Below the pieces are notes generated by a model. The model made no database searches, was not told where the DNA came from, and was given only the letters and a program-made list of their open reading frames with translations. This document shows, piece after piece, positions 44,969 to 53,688 of a stretch of DNA of 64,000 nucleotides. The stretch's first letter is position 1. Each line of letters opens with the position of its first letter. The stretch is taken from positions 1 to 64,000 of the forward strand of contig NZ_CP102258.1 of the NCBI RefSeq assembly GCF_025146565.1, read 5' to 3'. The position numbers were made by a program, and so were the translations under genes. Source of the DNA: Bacteroides eggerthii. Lineage in GTDB: Bacteria > Bacteroidota > Bacteroidia > Bacteroidales > Bacteroidaceae.

Positions 44969-45589
44969 TTATTTCCAGATCTGATATTTCCGGATATCGT
45001 AATAATAAGGATAGACATACTGCATGGCCGTCTGGTGTCCCATTTTGGAAGGAACAATCAGTCGCACATGAGCCATATCACGAACATAGCTCAACGGCAC
45101 GAGCCACCCTGCCGGAACGGCCGGCGAAGAGTAATAGGTCATCATATATCCTTGCAGGAAAGTCCCCGCAATGGATGATGAGGTCACCGTATAGCGGAAC
45201 TCGTCTACCGTCTCTGCGGCAGCCAGATTGGACAATGTGGTGTCTTTGTCAAGAATGCTATATTCCATGAAGCGCACCAGCACCTGGTCGTTGCTCTTCA
45301 CCGTATCAGCCTTGTTTTCCGATCCCTTATCAACAATCTGCATGTACACCCCGCTGGTGAGCTGCACATACTCATCCACAGCATCTCCCCTGTCCTTGCA
45401 CTTTGTCGTGGAATCTTGCCCGTAGAACTCCGACTGCGAGATCACCTTTATGTTCCGGTCTTTGATAAAATCATTTATACCGTCTTTTTCCTCTTCCAGC
45501 ATCTCTGCATAGGTTTTGCTGTTGTCACAGGCCTGAAAGCCCAAACTGAGTGCCAATAAGGACAAAAAGAATAAAGTAAGTTTCTTCAT
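44969..45589 (-). CDS. DUF4827 lipoprotein, FKBP-like
   Basis: A 206-residue lipoprotein (lipobox FQAC, Cys21). The mature part begins with a helical linker (MLEEEKDGINDFIKDRNI), followed by a domain with SNDQVLVRFMEYSILDKDTTLSN and GWLVPLSYVRDMAHVRLIVPS, the FKBP-type peptidyl-prolyl isomerase topology seen in DUF4827. It probably assists folding of envelope proteins. Located just before glmM on the same transcript. Confidence 0.85.
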   Translation of the reverse strand: MKKLTLFFLSLLALSLGFQACDNSKTYAEMLEEEKDGINDFIKDRNIKVISQSEFYGQDSTTKCKDRGDAVDEYVQLTSGVYMQIVDKGSENKADTVKSNDQVLVRFMEYSILDKDTTLSNLAAAETVDEFRYTVTSSSIAGTFLQGYMMTYYSSPAVPAGWLVPLSYVRDMAHVRLIVPSKMGHQTAMQYVYPYYYDIRKYQIWK

Positions 45590-45877
45590 TTCTATTATTT
45601 AGTAATTTCGTAAAAATGTACGGCCCGGTTCACGTACAGATTATCTGCACACTCATAACGTTTATTTCAAACCGCACTTATGTAATCTGAGTTAAAACGT
45701 GGCAAAGATAATATTTCTTTTTTATCCGACGGTATTTCCTTACAAATTCTTCCCACAGTTTACAAAAGCTTAAATTTAGATTACAATTGATTGGCAAAAG
45801 TTACTTTTATTCACTATTCAACCCTCCACCGCCAACGCCGGACACTTCATCACAGAGAGAAGCGATGCAGATTATTA

Positions 45878-45987
45878 CAGTCGTAATGGGAGCCTGTTTC
45901 AGTCGTATTGGGAATGCGGTTCGGTCGTATTGGGAACCCCTTTCACTTGTATTGGGAACATGGTTCCCTCGCATACTAAAGACAGCG
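45878..45987. repeat. Tandem 22-bp repeat in a gene-free region
   Basis: Four contiguous 22-base units start at 45878, 45900, 45922 and 45944. The core is C(A/G)GTCGTATTGGGAA and the last seven or so bases vary. A fifth, degenerate unit (CCCTCGCATA) follows at 45966. There are no spacers and no cas genes. It lies in the 661-base region between the divergent DUF4827 and aldo/keto reductase genes (45590-46250). That region otherwise shows only short open frames without support; a GGGAGTTATAGTCCC hairpin lies just after the array. Confidence 0.65.
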
Positions 45988-46250
45988 GGAGTTATAGTCC
46001 CAGCATATGAAAAGTAGATGGGACTACCTTGCTACTGTCACACAAGCACTTAGCTTAGGATTAAAAACACAAGGAACGCTGTGCATCGCCTTCAGCTGGC
46101 AAGCCTACCGTTATCATGTCCCGAAAAAGGGCAGGCAGAGCAAGCGAACAACTATTTACGTAAACCATTACGTGCTTTTTCAGGAGTGTCCAAGGGCGAC
46201 CCGGTTCATTTACTGCATACATTTGTCGCATAATCTTAAAACACAAAGTT

Positions 46251-47183
46251 ATGCAATACCATGAAATTGGAAAAACAGGGATGAAAGTTTCTTCCCTCAG
46301 TTTCGGAGCTTCTTCTTTGGGAGGGGTTTTCCACGATATCAAAGAAAAAGAAGGCATCACAGCCGTATTCACAGCAATCGAATCAGGCATCAACTTCATC
46401 GATGTATCCCCTTACTACGGACACTACAAAGCCGAGACTGTTTTGGGAAAAGCCTTGAAAGACATTCCACGCGACCGCTACTATCTTTCAACCAAAGTGG
46501 GACGATACGGGAAAGACGGAGTCAATACCTGGGACTATTCCGCCAAACGCGCAACGGAAAGCGTCTACGAAAGCATGGAACGGCTGAACATCGACTTCAT
46601 CGACCTGATTAACGTGCACGACATTGAGTTTGCCGACCTGAATCAGGTGGTCAGCGAAACCCTGCCGGCATTGGTGGAACTGCGTGAGAAAGGAGTCGTA
46701 GGGCATGTCGGCATCACAGATTTACAACTGGAGAATCTGAAATGGGTGATAGACCATTCCCCCGCCGGAACGGTGGAGTCCGTACTCAACTTCTGCCACT
46801 ACTGCCTGTGCGATGACAAGTTGGTGGACTTTCTGGATTATTTCGAGGAAAAAGGAATCGGCATAATAAACGCTTCCCCACTCTCCATGGGACTACTGAC
46901 CGAACGCGGCGCTCCTGCCTGGCATCCGGCTCCCAAGTCGTTGGCCGCCGCCTGCCGGAAAGCGGTGCAGCATTGCAAGGCAAAGAACTATCCGATAGAA
47001 AAGCTCGCCATGCAATTCTCCGTCAGCAACCCGCGTATAGCAACCACCCTGTTCAGCACCGCCAATCCTCAAAATGTGAAGAACAACATCGCATTCATCG
47101 AAGCTCCGATGGACGAGGAACTGGTGCGCGAAGTCAGAGAGATTATCGGAGACCAGCAACGGGTAAGTTGGGCAAACTCTTAA
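46251..47183 (+). CDS. Aldo/keto reductase, probable L-galactose (or L-fucose) dehydrogenase
   Basis: A 310-residue aldo/keto reductase with catalytic tetrad Asp51, Tyr56, Lys82 and His123 (NVHDIE). Family members of this type oxidise the C1 of L-galactose or L-fucose to the 1,5-lactone with NAD(P)+. The next three genes are a lactonase, a FucP-type permease and a zinc alcohol dehydrogenase. This is the same order as Bvu0219-Bvu0222 of Bacteroides vulgatus, where the first gene is L-galactose dehydrogenase. L-Fucose is the main alternative substrate, since both sugars share the relevant stereochemistry. First gene of the operon. Confidence 0.85.
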   Translation: MQYHEIGKTGMKVSSLSFGASSLGGVFHDIKEKEGITAVFTAIESGINFIDVSPYYGHYKAETVLGKALKDIPRDRYYLSTKVGRYGKDGVNTWDYSAKRATESVYESMERLNIDFIDLINVHDIEFADLNQVVSETLPALVELREKGVVGHVGITDLQLENLKWVIDHSPAGTVESVLNFCHYCLCDDKLVDFLDYFEEKGIGIINASPLSMGLLTERGAPAWHPAPKSLAAACRKAVQHCKAKNYPIEKLAMQFSVSNPRIATTLFSTANPQNVKNNIAFIEAPMDEELVREVREIIGDQQRVSWANS

Positions 47184-47195
47184 TACAGGCTCATC

Positions 47196-48119
47196 ATGAA
47201 CTACACAATCATCGACGCACATGCCCACTTGTGGCTGCGACAGGACACAACAGTGGATGGCCTCCCCATTCGGACGCTGGAGAACGGCCGTTCCCTGTTC
47301 ATGGGCGAAATACGCCAAATGCTTCCCCCTTTCATGGTGGACGGGGTGAACAGCGCAGAGGTTTTCCTCTCAAACATGGACTATGCGCAAGTATCCGCCG
47401 CAGTAATCACGCAAGAATTCATCGACGGCATACAAAATGACTATCTCAAGGAGGTTGCCACCCGCTATCCCGACCGCTTTTTCGTCTGCGGCATGTGCGA
47501 GTTCCGCAAGCCCGGCTATTTTAAACAAGCCGAACAGCTGATAGACAACAACTTCAAGGCCATCAAGATTCCTGCACACCGCCTGTTGCTCAAAGAGGGA
47601 CGGGTGATGCTGAACTGCGAAGAAATGATGCAGATGTTCGGATTGATGGAAGAACGGAACATCATCCTGTCCATAGACCTCGCGGAAGGAAGCACCCAGA
47701 TTGCCGAAATGGAGGAGATCATCGCACAATATCCCCGCCTGAAGATTGCAATCGGACACTTCGGCATGGTCACCCTGCCCGAATGGAAACAGCAGATCCT
47801 GCTGGCACGCCATCCCAACATAATGATCGAATCGGGCGGCATCACATGGCTTTTCAACGAAGAGTTCTATCCCTTCAAAGGAGCAGTGAAGGCCATCCGC
47901 GAAGCAGCCGACCTGGTAGGAATGGAGAAACTGATGTGGGGGTCGGACTATCCGCGCACGATTACCGCCATCACCTACAAAATGTCTTACGATTTCATCA
48001 CGAAATCTCCCGAACTGACAGAGTCGGAGAAAGCCCTCTTCTTAGGAGAGAACGCCCGTAACTTTTACGGCTTCAGCAACTTGCGCACTCTGCCTTATAT
48101 CAAGAACATGTCCGAGTAA
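47196..48119 (+). CDS. Amidohydrolase, probable L-galactono/L-fucono-1,5-lactonase (COG3618 type)
   Basis: A 307-residue member of the amidohydrolase superfamily with HAH at residues 9-11, then KIPAHR, GHFG and the metal-binding aspartate in WGSDYPRT. COG3618-type enzymes hydrolyse sugar lactones. Twelve bases after the dehydrogenase gene, it fits the second step: opening the lactone to L-galactonate (or L-fuconate). A decarboxylase of the ACMSD group shares the fold, but context favours a lactonase. Confidence 0.82.
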   Translation: MNYTIIDAHAHLWLRQDTTVDGLPIRTLENGRSLFMGEIRQMLPPFMVDGVNSAEVFLSNMDYAQVSAAVITQEFIDGIQNDYLKEVATRYPDRFFVCGMCEFRKPGYFKQAEQLIDNNFKAIKIPAHRLLLKEGRVMLNCEEMMQMFGLMEERNIILSIDLAEGSTQIAEMEEIIAQYPRLKIAIGHFGMVTLPEWKQQILLARHPNIMIESGGITWLFNEEFYPFKGAVKAIREAADLVGMEKLMWGSDYPRTITAITYKMSYDFITKSPELTESEKALFLGENARNFYGFSNLRTLPYIKNMSE

Positions 48120-48133
48120 ATAAAAGTAATACC

Positions 48134-49387
48134 ATGAAAAAAAATAAATACATCGTTCCACTCATACTGGTTTTCAGCCTCTTCTTCCTGTGGGCCATCA
48201 GCAGCAACCTGCTGCCTACCATGATCCGGCAATTGATGAAAACCTGCGAACTGAACACGTTCGAAGCATCGTTCACCGAAACCGCCTATTGGCTGGCCTA
48301 TTTCATATTCCCCATACCGATTGCCATGTTTATGAAGAAATACAGCTACAAAGCCGGTATCATATTCGGACTGCTCCTGGCAGCAGGCGGCGGACTGCTC
48401 TTTTTCCCGGCAGCCATGCTGAAAGAATACTGGGCCTATCTCTGTATTTTCTTTATCATCGCCACCGGAATGTGCTTCCTCGAAACGGCTGCCAACCCAT
48501 ATGTAACCGCGTTGGGAGACCCGAAAACAGCCCCCCGCCGCCTGAACCTGGCACAGTCGTTCAACGGACTCGGAGCATTCATCTCCGCCATGTTCCTGAG
48601 CAAACTCATTCTCAGCGGAACGCATTACACGCGTGAGACGCTTCCAATGGATTATCCGGGCGGCTGGCAAGCCTATATACAGGTGGAAACAGACGCCATG
48701 AAATTCCCCTATCTGGTACTGGCCCTGTTACTGATTGCCATAGCCGTAATATTCGTGTTCTCCAAACTGCCGAAAATAGGCGACGAAGAGAACAAGGCAA
48801 ACGCATCCGGGGAGAAACTGATTGACTTCGGAGTGTTGAAACATTCGCATCTGCGCTGGGGTGTCATCGCACAATTCTTCTATAACGGAGGACAGACGGC
48901 TATCAACAGTCTCTTTCTGGTGTACTGCTGCTCCTATGCCGGACTGGAGGAAGATACCGCCACCACATTCTTCGGGCTTTATATGCTCGCCTTCCTGCTG
49001 GGACGGTGGATCGGTACAGGACTCATGGTGAAATTCCGCCCTCAGGACATGTTGGCGGTCTATGCCGTAATCAACATCATATTATGCGGGGTGGTGGCTA
49101 TCTTCGGCGGTATGGTAGGACTATATGCCATGTTGCTCATCTCCTTCTTCATGTCCATTATGTATCCCACACAGTTCTCGCTGGCACTTACCGGACTCGG
49201 CAACCAGACCAAAAGCGGTTCCGCCTTTCTGGTAATGTCCATCGTAGGCAACGCATGCCTGCCTCAGCTGACCGCCTACTTCATGCACGTAAATGAAGAG
49301 GTCTATCACCTGGCATATGTCATCCCTATGCTGTGCTTCGTATTCTGCGCATACTACGGATGGAAGAAATACAAGGTTGTTGACTGA
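48134..49387 (+). CDS. fucP: FucP-type sugar:H+ symporter (MFS)
   Basis: A 417-residue major facilitator with about 12 membrane helices (e.g. IVPLILVFSLFFLWAISSNL at the start) and the FucP signatures NPYVTALGDP (about 124-133) and FFIFATGMCFLETAAN-like FIIATGMCFLETAAN. FucP proteins import L-fucose and sometimes L-galactose with protons. It is 14 bases behind the lactonase, so uptake and oxidation are made together. The L-galactose operon of Bacteroides vulgatus has a transporter in the same slot. Confidence 0.88.
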   Translation: MKKNKYIVPLILVFSLFFLWAISSNLLPTMIRQLMKTCELNTFEASFTETAYWLAYFIFPIPIAMFMKKYSYKAGIIFGLLLAAGGGLLFFPAAMLKEYWAYLCIFFIIATGMCFLETAANPYVTALGDPKTAPRRLNLAQSFNGLGAFISAMFLSKLILSGTHYTRETLPMDYPGGWQAYIQVETDAMKFPYLVLALLLIAIAVIFVFSKLPKIGDEENKANASGEKLIDFGVLKHSHLRWGVIAQFFYNGGQTAINSLFLVYCCSYAGLEEDTATTFFGLYMLAFLLGRWIGTGLMVKFRPQDMLAVYAVINIILCGVVAIFGGMVGLYAMLLISFFMSIMYPTQFSLALTGLGNQTKSGSAFLVMSIVGNACLPQLTAYFMHVNEEVYHLAYVIPMLCFVFCAYYGWKKYKVVD

Positions 49388-49397
49388 AAAGTTAAGC

Positions 49398-49438
49398 AGT
49401 GTCTGATTATTACTTAATTACAGTGTCTAATTATTACT
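49398..49438 (+). repeat. 17-base direct repeat before the alcohol dehydrogenase gene
   Basis: AGTGTCT(G/A)ATTATTACT occurs at 49398-49414 and 49422-49438, spaced 24 bases apart, in the 61-base gap between fucP and the dehydrogenase. It may bind a regulator or be a simple slippage duplication. Confidence 0.5.
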
Positions 49439-49448
49439 ATATAATAAA

Positions 49449-50465
49449 ATGAAAGCAGTTCAAATTACAGCCCCTTCTGAGATGAGGGTGGTTGAGGTAG
49501 AAAAACCGGCGGTAAGTGCCGGAGAAGTATTAGTAAAAATAAAATATGTGGGCTTTTGCGGCTCGGACCTGAATACATTTGCCGGACGCAACCCTATGGT
49601 AAAGCTCCCCGTCATTCCGGGACACGAAGTAGGCGCTATCATCGAAGAGGTGGGACCGGGCGTTCCCGCGGAATTAAAGAAAGGCATGAATGTGACCCTG
49701 AATCCCTACACCAACTGCGGAAAATGTGCTTCCTGCCGTTCGGGACGCGTCAATGCCTGCGAGCATAACGAAACACTGGGAGTACAGCGCAACGGAGTAA
49801 TGTGCGAATACGCAGTATTGCCTTGGAGCAAAATTATCCCGGCAGGTGATATCACTCCTCGCGATTGTGCATTGATAGAGCCGATGAGCGTAGGCTTCCA
49901 TGCCGTATCCAGAGGACAAATCACAGACAATGAGTATGTCATGGTTATCGGCTGCGGCATGATCGGCATCGGCGCCATTGTTCGCGCAGCTCTGAGGGGA
50001 GCAAAAGTCATCGCAGTGGACTTGGACAATGAAAAACTCGAACTCGCCAAAAGGGTGGGCGCTTCTTATGTCATCAACTCCAAAACAGAGAATGTGCACG
50101 AACGCATGCTGGACATAACAGAAGGTTTTGGCGCTGACGTAGTCATAGAAGCTGTCGGAAGCCCTGTGACATACGTAATGGCAGTGGATGAAGTCGCTTT
50201 CACAGGAAGGGTAGTCTGCATCGGTTATGCCAAAAGCGAAGTTGCTTTCCAGACTAAGTACTTCGTCCAAAAGGAGATTGATATTCGCGGTTCACGCAAT
50301 GCATTGCCGGCAGACTTCCGCGCAGTAATCAACTATATGAAATCGGGCAACTGTCCGATAGAGGAACTGATTTCCAAAATTGTATCTCCCGAAAACGCAT
50401 TGAATGCAATGGAAGAATGGGCAGCAGCCCCCGGAAAGGTGTTCCGGATATTGGTTCAATTATAA
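49449..50465 (+). CDS. Zinc alcohol dehydrogenase, probable L-galactonate dehydrogenase
   Basis: A 338-residue medium-chain dehydrogenase: catalytic zinc ligands Cys37 and His59/Glu60, structural zinc cysteines C90, C93, C96 and C104, and a Rossmann fold GCGMIGIGA with acidic AVDLDNEK at about 185 (NAD+ preference). In Bacteroides vulgatus the enzyme in this slot (Bvu0222) oxidises L-galactonate to D-tagaturonate, which joins the ordinary uronate pathway. Galactitol/sorbitol-type dehydrogenases are alternatives on sequence alone. Last gene before a terminator shared with the convergent AraC gene. Confidence 0.85.
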   Translation: MKAVQITAPSEMRVVEVEKPAVSAGEVLVKIKYVGFCGSDLNTFAGRNPMVKLPVIPGHEVGAIIEEVGPGVPAELKKGMNVTLNPYTNCGKCASCRSGRVNACEHNETLGVQRNGVMCEYAVLPWSKIIPAGDITPRDCALIEPMSVGFHAVSRGQITDNEYVMVIGCGMIGIGAIVRAALRGAKVIAVDLDNEKLELAKRVGASYVINSKTENVHERMLDITEGFGADVVIEAVGSPVTYVMAVDEVAFTGRVVCIGYAKSEVAFQTKYFVQKEIDIRGSRNALPADFRAVINYMKSGNCPIEELISKIVSPENALNAMEEWAAAPGKVFRILVQL

Positions 50466-50478
50466 TCTGTTCAAATGA

Positions 50479-50530
50479 AATCCCTTGATTTACTTTTCCG
50501 TATGCAAACAGAAAGTTAAATCAAGGGATT
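50479..50530. terminator. Bidirectional terminator between the dehydrogenase and AraC genes
   Basis: AATCCCTTGATTTA (50479-50492) pairs with TAAATCAAGGGATT (50517-50530), and the stem continues with two mismatches to GAAA/TTTC. It sits between two convergent stops. Confidence 0.75.
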
Positions 50531-50553
50531 GAAATATTTTTTGAAGGAGCCGG

Positions 50554-51411
50554 CTATTGATATGAATACCGGTACTGCTGTGGAGTTACTCCTGTAATTT
50601 TCTTGAACAGGCGATTAAAATATGAATAGTCCTCAAAGGCCAGACTATATGCAATTTCCTTAACCGTCAGAGTTTCTGTTACTAAAATCAATTGAGCCTT
50701 CTCTATCTTTCTCTGATTGATATATTGCAAAGGTGGAATTCCTGTTTCTTTTTTAAACAAACGAATAAAATGGTCTTTTGACAAACAGGACTTCGCAACC
50801 AATGCGTCCAAATCAATATTCTCATGAATATGTTGGCGTATATAAAAAACTGCTTTCCTAATTCTTTGATCTTTAATTTCCACTTTACTCTGTGCTTGTC
50901 TAAAGAAATGAGACAGTAACTGGAATACGATACCACGCGACTCTATTTTATCATAGAACGTACGCTGCTTATTTACCAACAGATTTTTCATCAGAGTGGG
51001 ATTATTATCATAAGTAACCGGATCGGACTGTTTCAAGCTCATGTGCGAGTTAATCTCACATAACCGTTCAAACAAAAAATAGTCCAACTTACTTGCCTGA
51101 ATTTCAAATGGAATATCTAACTGATCTAACCAATTTTCATCCAAATGGTATTCTTCATAAATATGCAGATAGTAATGAACAAAATGAGAATCACAGATAT
51201 TACTGTGTTTCGTAAAAGCCGGAATAAAATACATATATCCGGGAGACAAAACGTGTACACCGTCTGGAAGTTCTATCCTCGCCGTTCCAGCCTCAACATA
51301 ATACAGCCGGGTAAACGGACTACTGACATTCTTCCAATTCCAGTCTGCGTCATGAACAGCCTTTCCCACATTCAGGACCAATGGATGTAATTGTTCTACT
51401 TGCAAATTCAT
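50554..51411 (-). CDS. AraC-family transcriptional regulator
   Basis: A 285-residue regulator: N-terminal cupin (about 15-140: YVEAGTARIELPDGVHVLSPG and YFIPAFTKHSN) that binds a small sugar, and a C-terminal AraC double HTH (about 185-285) with LSKDHFIRLFKKETGIPPLQY and LAFEDYSYFNRLFKKITGV. It is divergent from the mutarotase/GH29 operon and convergent with the L-galactose-type operon, so it probably controls one or both. An in-frame GTG start seven codons upstream is possible. No hybrid sensor or ECF sigma factor is present for the SusC/D locus, so this is the only local regulator candidate. Confidence 0.9.
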   Translation of the reverse strand: MNLQVEQLHPLVLNVGKAVHDADWNWKNVSSPFTRLYYVEAGTARIELPDGVHVLSPGYMYFIPAFTKHSNICDSHFVHYYLHIYEEYHLDENWLDQLDIPFEIQASKLDYFLFERLCEINSHMSLKQSDPVTYDNNPTLMKNLLVNKQRTFYDKIESRGIVFQLLSHFFRQAQSKVEIKDQRIRKAVFYIRQHIHENIDLDALVAKSCLSKDHFIRLFKKETGIPPLQYINQRKIEKAQLILVTETLTVKEIAYSLAFEDYSYFNRLFKKITGVTPQQYRYSYQ

Positions 51412-51632
51412 ATTCTTCAACGTATTAGCCACCTCAAAAATAGGATTTTATAAACGTTCCTGCAAATTATATTATTTACACATCTTTGAAATACTATAAT
51501 AATCGGTTTCGTCCTATAATAAAAATACTAGATATACAAAGTTATCGTTTTTGTCGCATAATACAATCTTTAGTCCTATCTTTATTATTATAACATCGTT
51601 AATTTTGCTTCAAATTAAATCAATGAAAAAAG

Positions 51633-52043
51633 ATGGCAGAGAAGAAGACCAAAGAAGCTATTCAAACCAATTACGGTTATTGCATGCATCCTTATGACAT
51701 TCCTACAAAACGTTATTGTCAGACTTTGGACCTAAAAGATAATCCGGAACTAATAGCAGAATACCGAAAACGTCACAGCAAAGAGGAACACTGGCCGGAA
51801 ATCCGCAAGGAAATTCGAGAAACAGGAATTCTGGAGATGGAAATTTACATATTCAAGAATCATCTGTTCATGATCGTAGAAACACCTTTGGATTTTGATT
51901 GGGATACAGCAATGAAACGCCTGTCTACACTCCCCCATCAGGCTAAATGGGAAGAGTATATGTCGTGTTTCCAAATCTGTGAGCCTGATGCCAATGCTAG
52001 TGAAAAATGGAAACGGATGGAACGGATGTTCTATTTATACTGA
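51633..52043 (+). CDS. rhaM: RhaM-family sugar mutarotase
   Basis: A 136-residue protein of the L-rhamnose mutarotase family (DUF718): RYCQTLDLKDNPELIAEYRKRHS, GILEMEIYIFKNHLFMIVET and a WEEYMSCFQ stretch correspond to the alpha/beta sandwich. These enzymes interconvert alpha and beta anomers of 6-deoxy sugars. In this locus, beside two GH29 enzymes, L-fucose or L-galactose is more likely than L-rhamnose. It opens the plus-strand locus, about 220 bases from the divergent AraC start; that gap holds a TTTTTG...TATCTTTA promoter-like pair near 51549-51582. Confidence 0.82.
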   Translation: MAEKKTKEAIQTNYGYCMHPYDIPTKRYCQTLDLKDNPELIAEYRKRHSKEEHWPEIRKEIRETGILEMEIYIFKNHLFMIVETPLDFDWDTAMKRLSTLPHQAKWEEYMSCFQICEPDANASEKWKRMERMFYLY

Positions 52044-52081
52044 TATCTTTATTGAATAAACCATACTTAAAATCAAATATT

Positions 52082-53593
52082 ATGAAATTATTTATTACTA
52101 TCCTACTCTCATTGATGTCGTGTATCGCATCAGCGCAAGAAAATAAAACGAATTGGGAAACTTTATCCGACTACAAAGTTCCCGAATGGTTTCAAGATGC
52201 AAAATTCGGTATTTATTTCCATTGGGGGGTGTATTCCGTTCCCGAATTTCAAACGGAATGGTATCCCCGCTATCTTTACTTTCCGTGGTCTGATGTACAT
52301 AAGCATCACGAAAAGACCTATGGTCCTGTCTCTAAATTCGGTTATCATGATTTGATTCCACTCTTTAAGGCTGAAAAATTTAATGCCAAAGAATGGGTAT
52401 CATTATTCAAAAAGGCCGGTGCCCGTTTCGTAGGACCAGTAGCTGAACATCATGATGGATTTTCCATGTGGGATAGCAAATGTACACCTTGGAATGCAGT
52501 AAATATGGGACCTAAAAAGGATATTGTAGGTGAAATAGCAAGAGAAGTACGAAACCAAGATTTAAAATTTATCACCACTTTCCACCATGCACGTAATTTC
52601 CAACGTTATTCCGATCCCGATATACTAAAAGCAGAATTGGCAAAGAAACTTCCTGCCGAACGCAGACGCTTTTATCGTAGTCACTTCCCTTATTATCCGG
52701 GAACACATCCTGCTTCCAATGATCCAAAGTTACAATATTTATATGGTAATATGCCGGCCGAAAAATGGAATCGGGAAATATGGTTTGGAAAACTGAAAGA
52801 AGTGATAGATAAGTACGAGCCTGATATTATTTGGTTTGACTCTTGGTTGGATGAAATTCCGGAACAATATCGTTATGAGTTCTGTGACTATTATTTACGT
52901 AAGTCCAAAGAACGTAATAAAGAGGTGGTTATTGTACGCAAACAAAACGATCTCCCCCTTTCCGTCAGTGTAGAGAATTTGGAAAACTCACGCAAAAGTA
53001 ATTTACATCCGGTAGTTTGGGAAACGGATGAAACGGTGAGCTATGGCAGTTGGTCCTACACCACAGATTTAAAAATAAAACCATCGAAACATCTCATTCA
53101 TGAACTGATTGATATTGTGAGTAAAAATGGTGTGTTATTACTTAATGTTTCGCCACGAGCTTCCGGCGAGATACCTGCCGACCAACAGAAGGTATTGCTT
53201 GAAATAGGAGAATGGTTAAAGCAGAATGGAGAGGCCATTTATAATACCCGTCCCTGGTATACCTATGGCGAAGGACCAACAAAGGAACCTGAAGGGAGCC
53301 TCAAAAACCGCAAACTATTTGATTCTCTTGAATATACTTCCCTGGATTATCGTTTCACTCGAAAGGGGAATACTGTGTATGTATTGACTATGGGAGAACT
53401 TAACGTTGGTTCTAATATCTTATTGAAATCTTTAGTTTCTAAACAAATGGCAGAAGTACCAAAAATCCAACGTGTAACAATTTTAGGTAGTACTAAGACT
53501 GTAAATTGGAAAATGGATAGGAATGGATTGATACTGAATGTACCAGAAATTCCTAATAAAGTATCGATAGTATATAAAGTAGAATTTCAATAA
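52082..53593 (+). CDS. GH29 alpha-L-fucosidase-like glycosidase
   Basis: A 503-residue secreted GH29 enzyme: signal peptide MKLFITILLSLMSCIASAQ, N-terminal barrel with KFGIYFHWGVYSVP, AEHHDGFSMW and TTFHHARN, and the retaining nucleophile Asp253 in IIWFDSWLDE; a C-terminal beta-sandwich follows. The long WYPRYLYFPWSD insertion is not in classical human-type enzymes. It should release alpha-L-fucose or, as seen in some GH29/GH95 members, alpha-L-galactose. An in-frame ATG at 52007 would overlap the mutarotase gene; the start at 52082 gives the signal peptide. It has AT-rich codon use unlike the genes before 51.4 kb. Confidence 0.9.
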   Translation: MKLFITILLSLMSCIASAQENKTNWETLSDYKVPEWFQDAKFGIYFHWGVYSVPEFQTEWYPRYLYFPWSDVHKHHEKTYGPVSKFGYHDLIPLFKAEKFNAKEWVSLFKKAGARFVGPVAEHHDGFSMWDSKCTPWNAVNMGPKKDIVGEIAREVRNQDLKFITTFHHARNFQRYSDPDILKAELAKKLPAERRRFYRSHFPYYPGTHPASNDPKLQYLYGNMPAEKWNREIWFGKLKEVIDKYEPDIIWFDSWLDEIPEQYRYEFCDYYLRKSKERNKEVVIVRKQNDLPLSVSVENLENSRKSNLHPVVWETDETVSYGSWSYTTDLKIKPSKHLIHELIDIVSKNGVLLLNVSPRASGEIPADQQKVLLEIGEWLKQNGEAIYNTRPWYTYGEGPTKEPEGSLKNRKLFDSLEYTSLDYRFTRKGNTVYVLTMGELNVGSNILLKSLVSKQMAEVPKIQRVTILGSTKTVNWKMDRNGLILNVPEIPNKVSIVYKVEFQ

Positions 53594-53688
53594 AATAGAC
53601 TATGAAGTTCTAACAACTATTGAATTTTAATATTTTCTAAAAACAAATAGCAAACTTTTACATAAAAAGAACCTTAAATATATTTATT

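Noticed and set aside
45878..45987. Possible CRISPR array
   Set aside because: Units are contiguous 22-mers with no spacers, and no cas genes are present.
45787..46264. Two small plus-strand open frames in the 661-base gap
   Set aside because: They run through tandem repeats and a hairpin, have no family features or signal peptides, and overlap each other and the next gene.
52007..52081. Upstream start for the first GH29 gene
   Set aside because: It would overlap the mutarotase stop and bury the signal peptide; the start at 52082 restores it.
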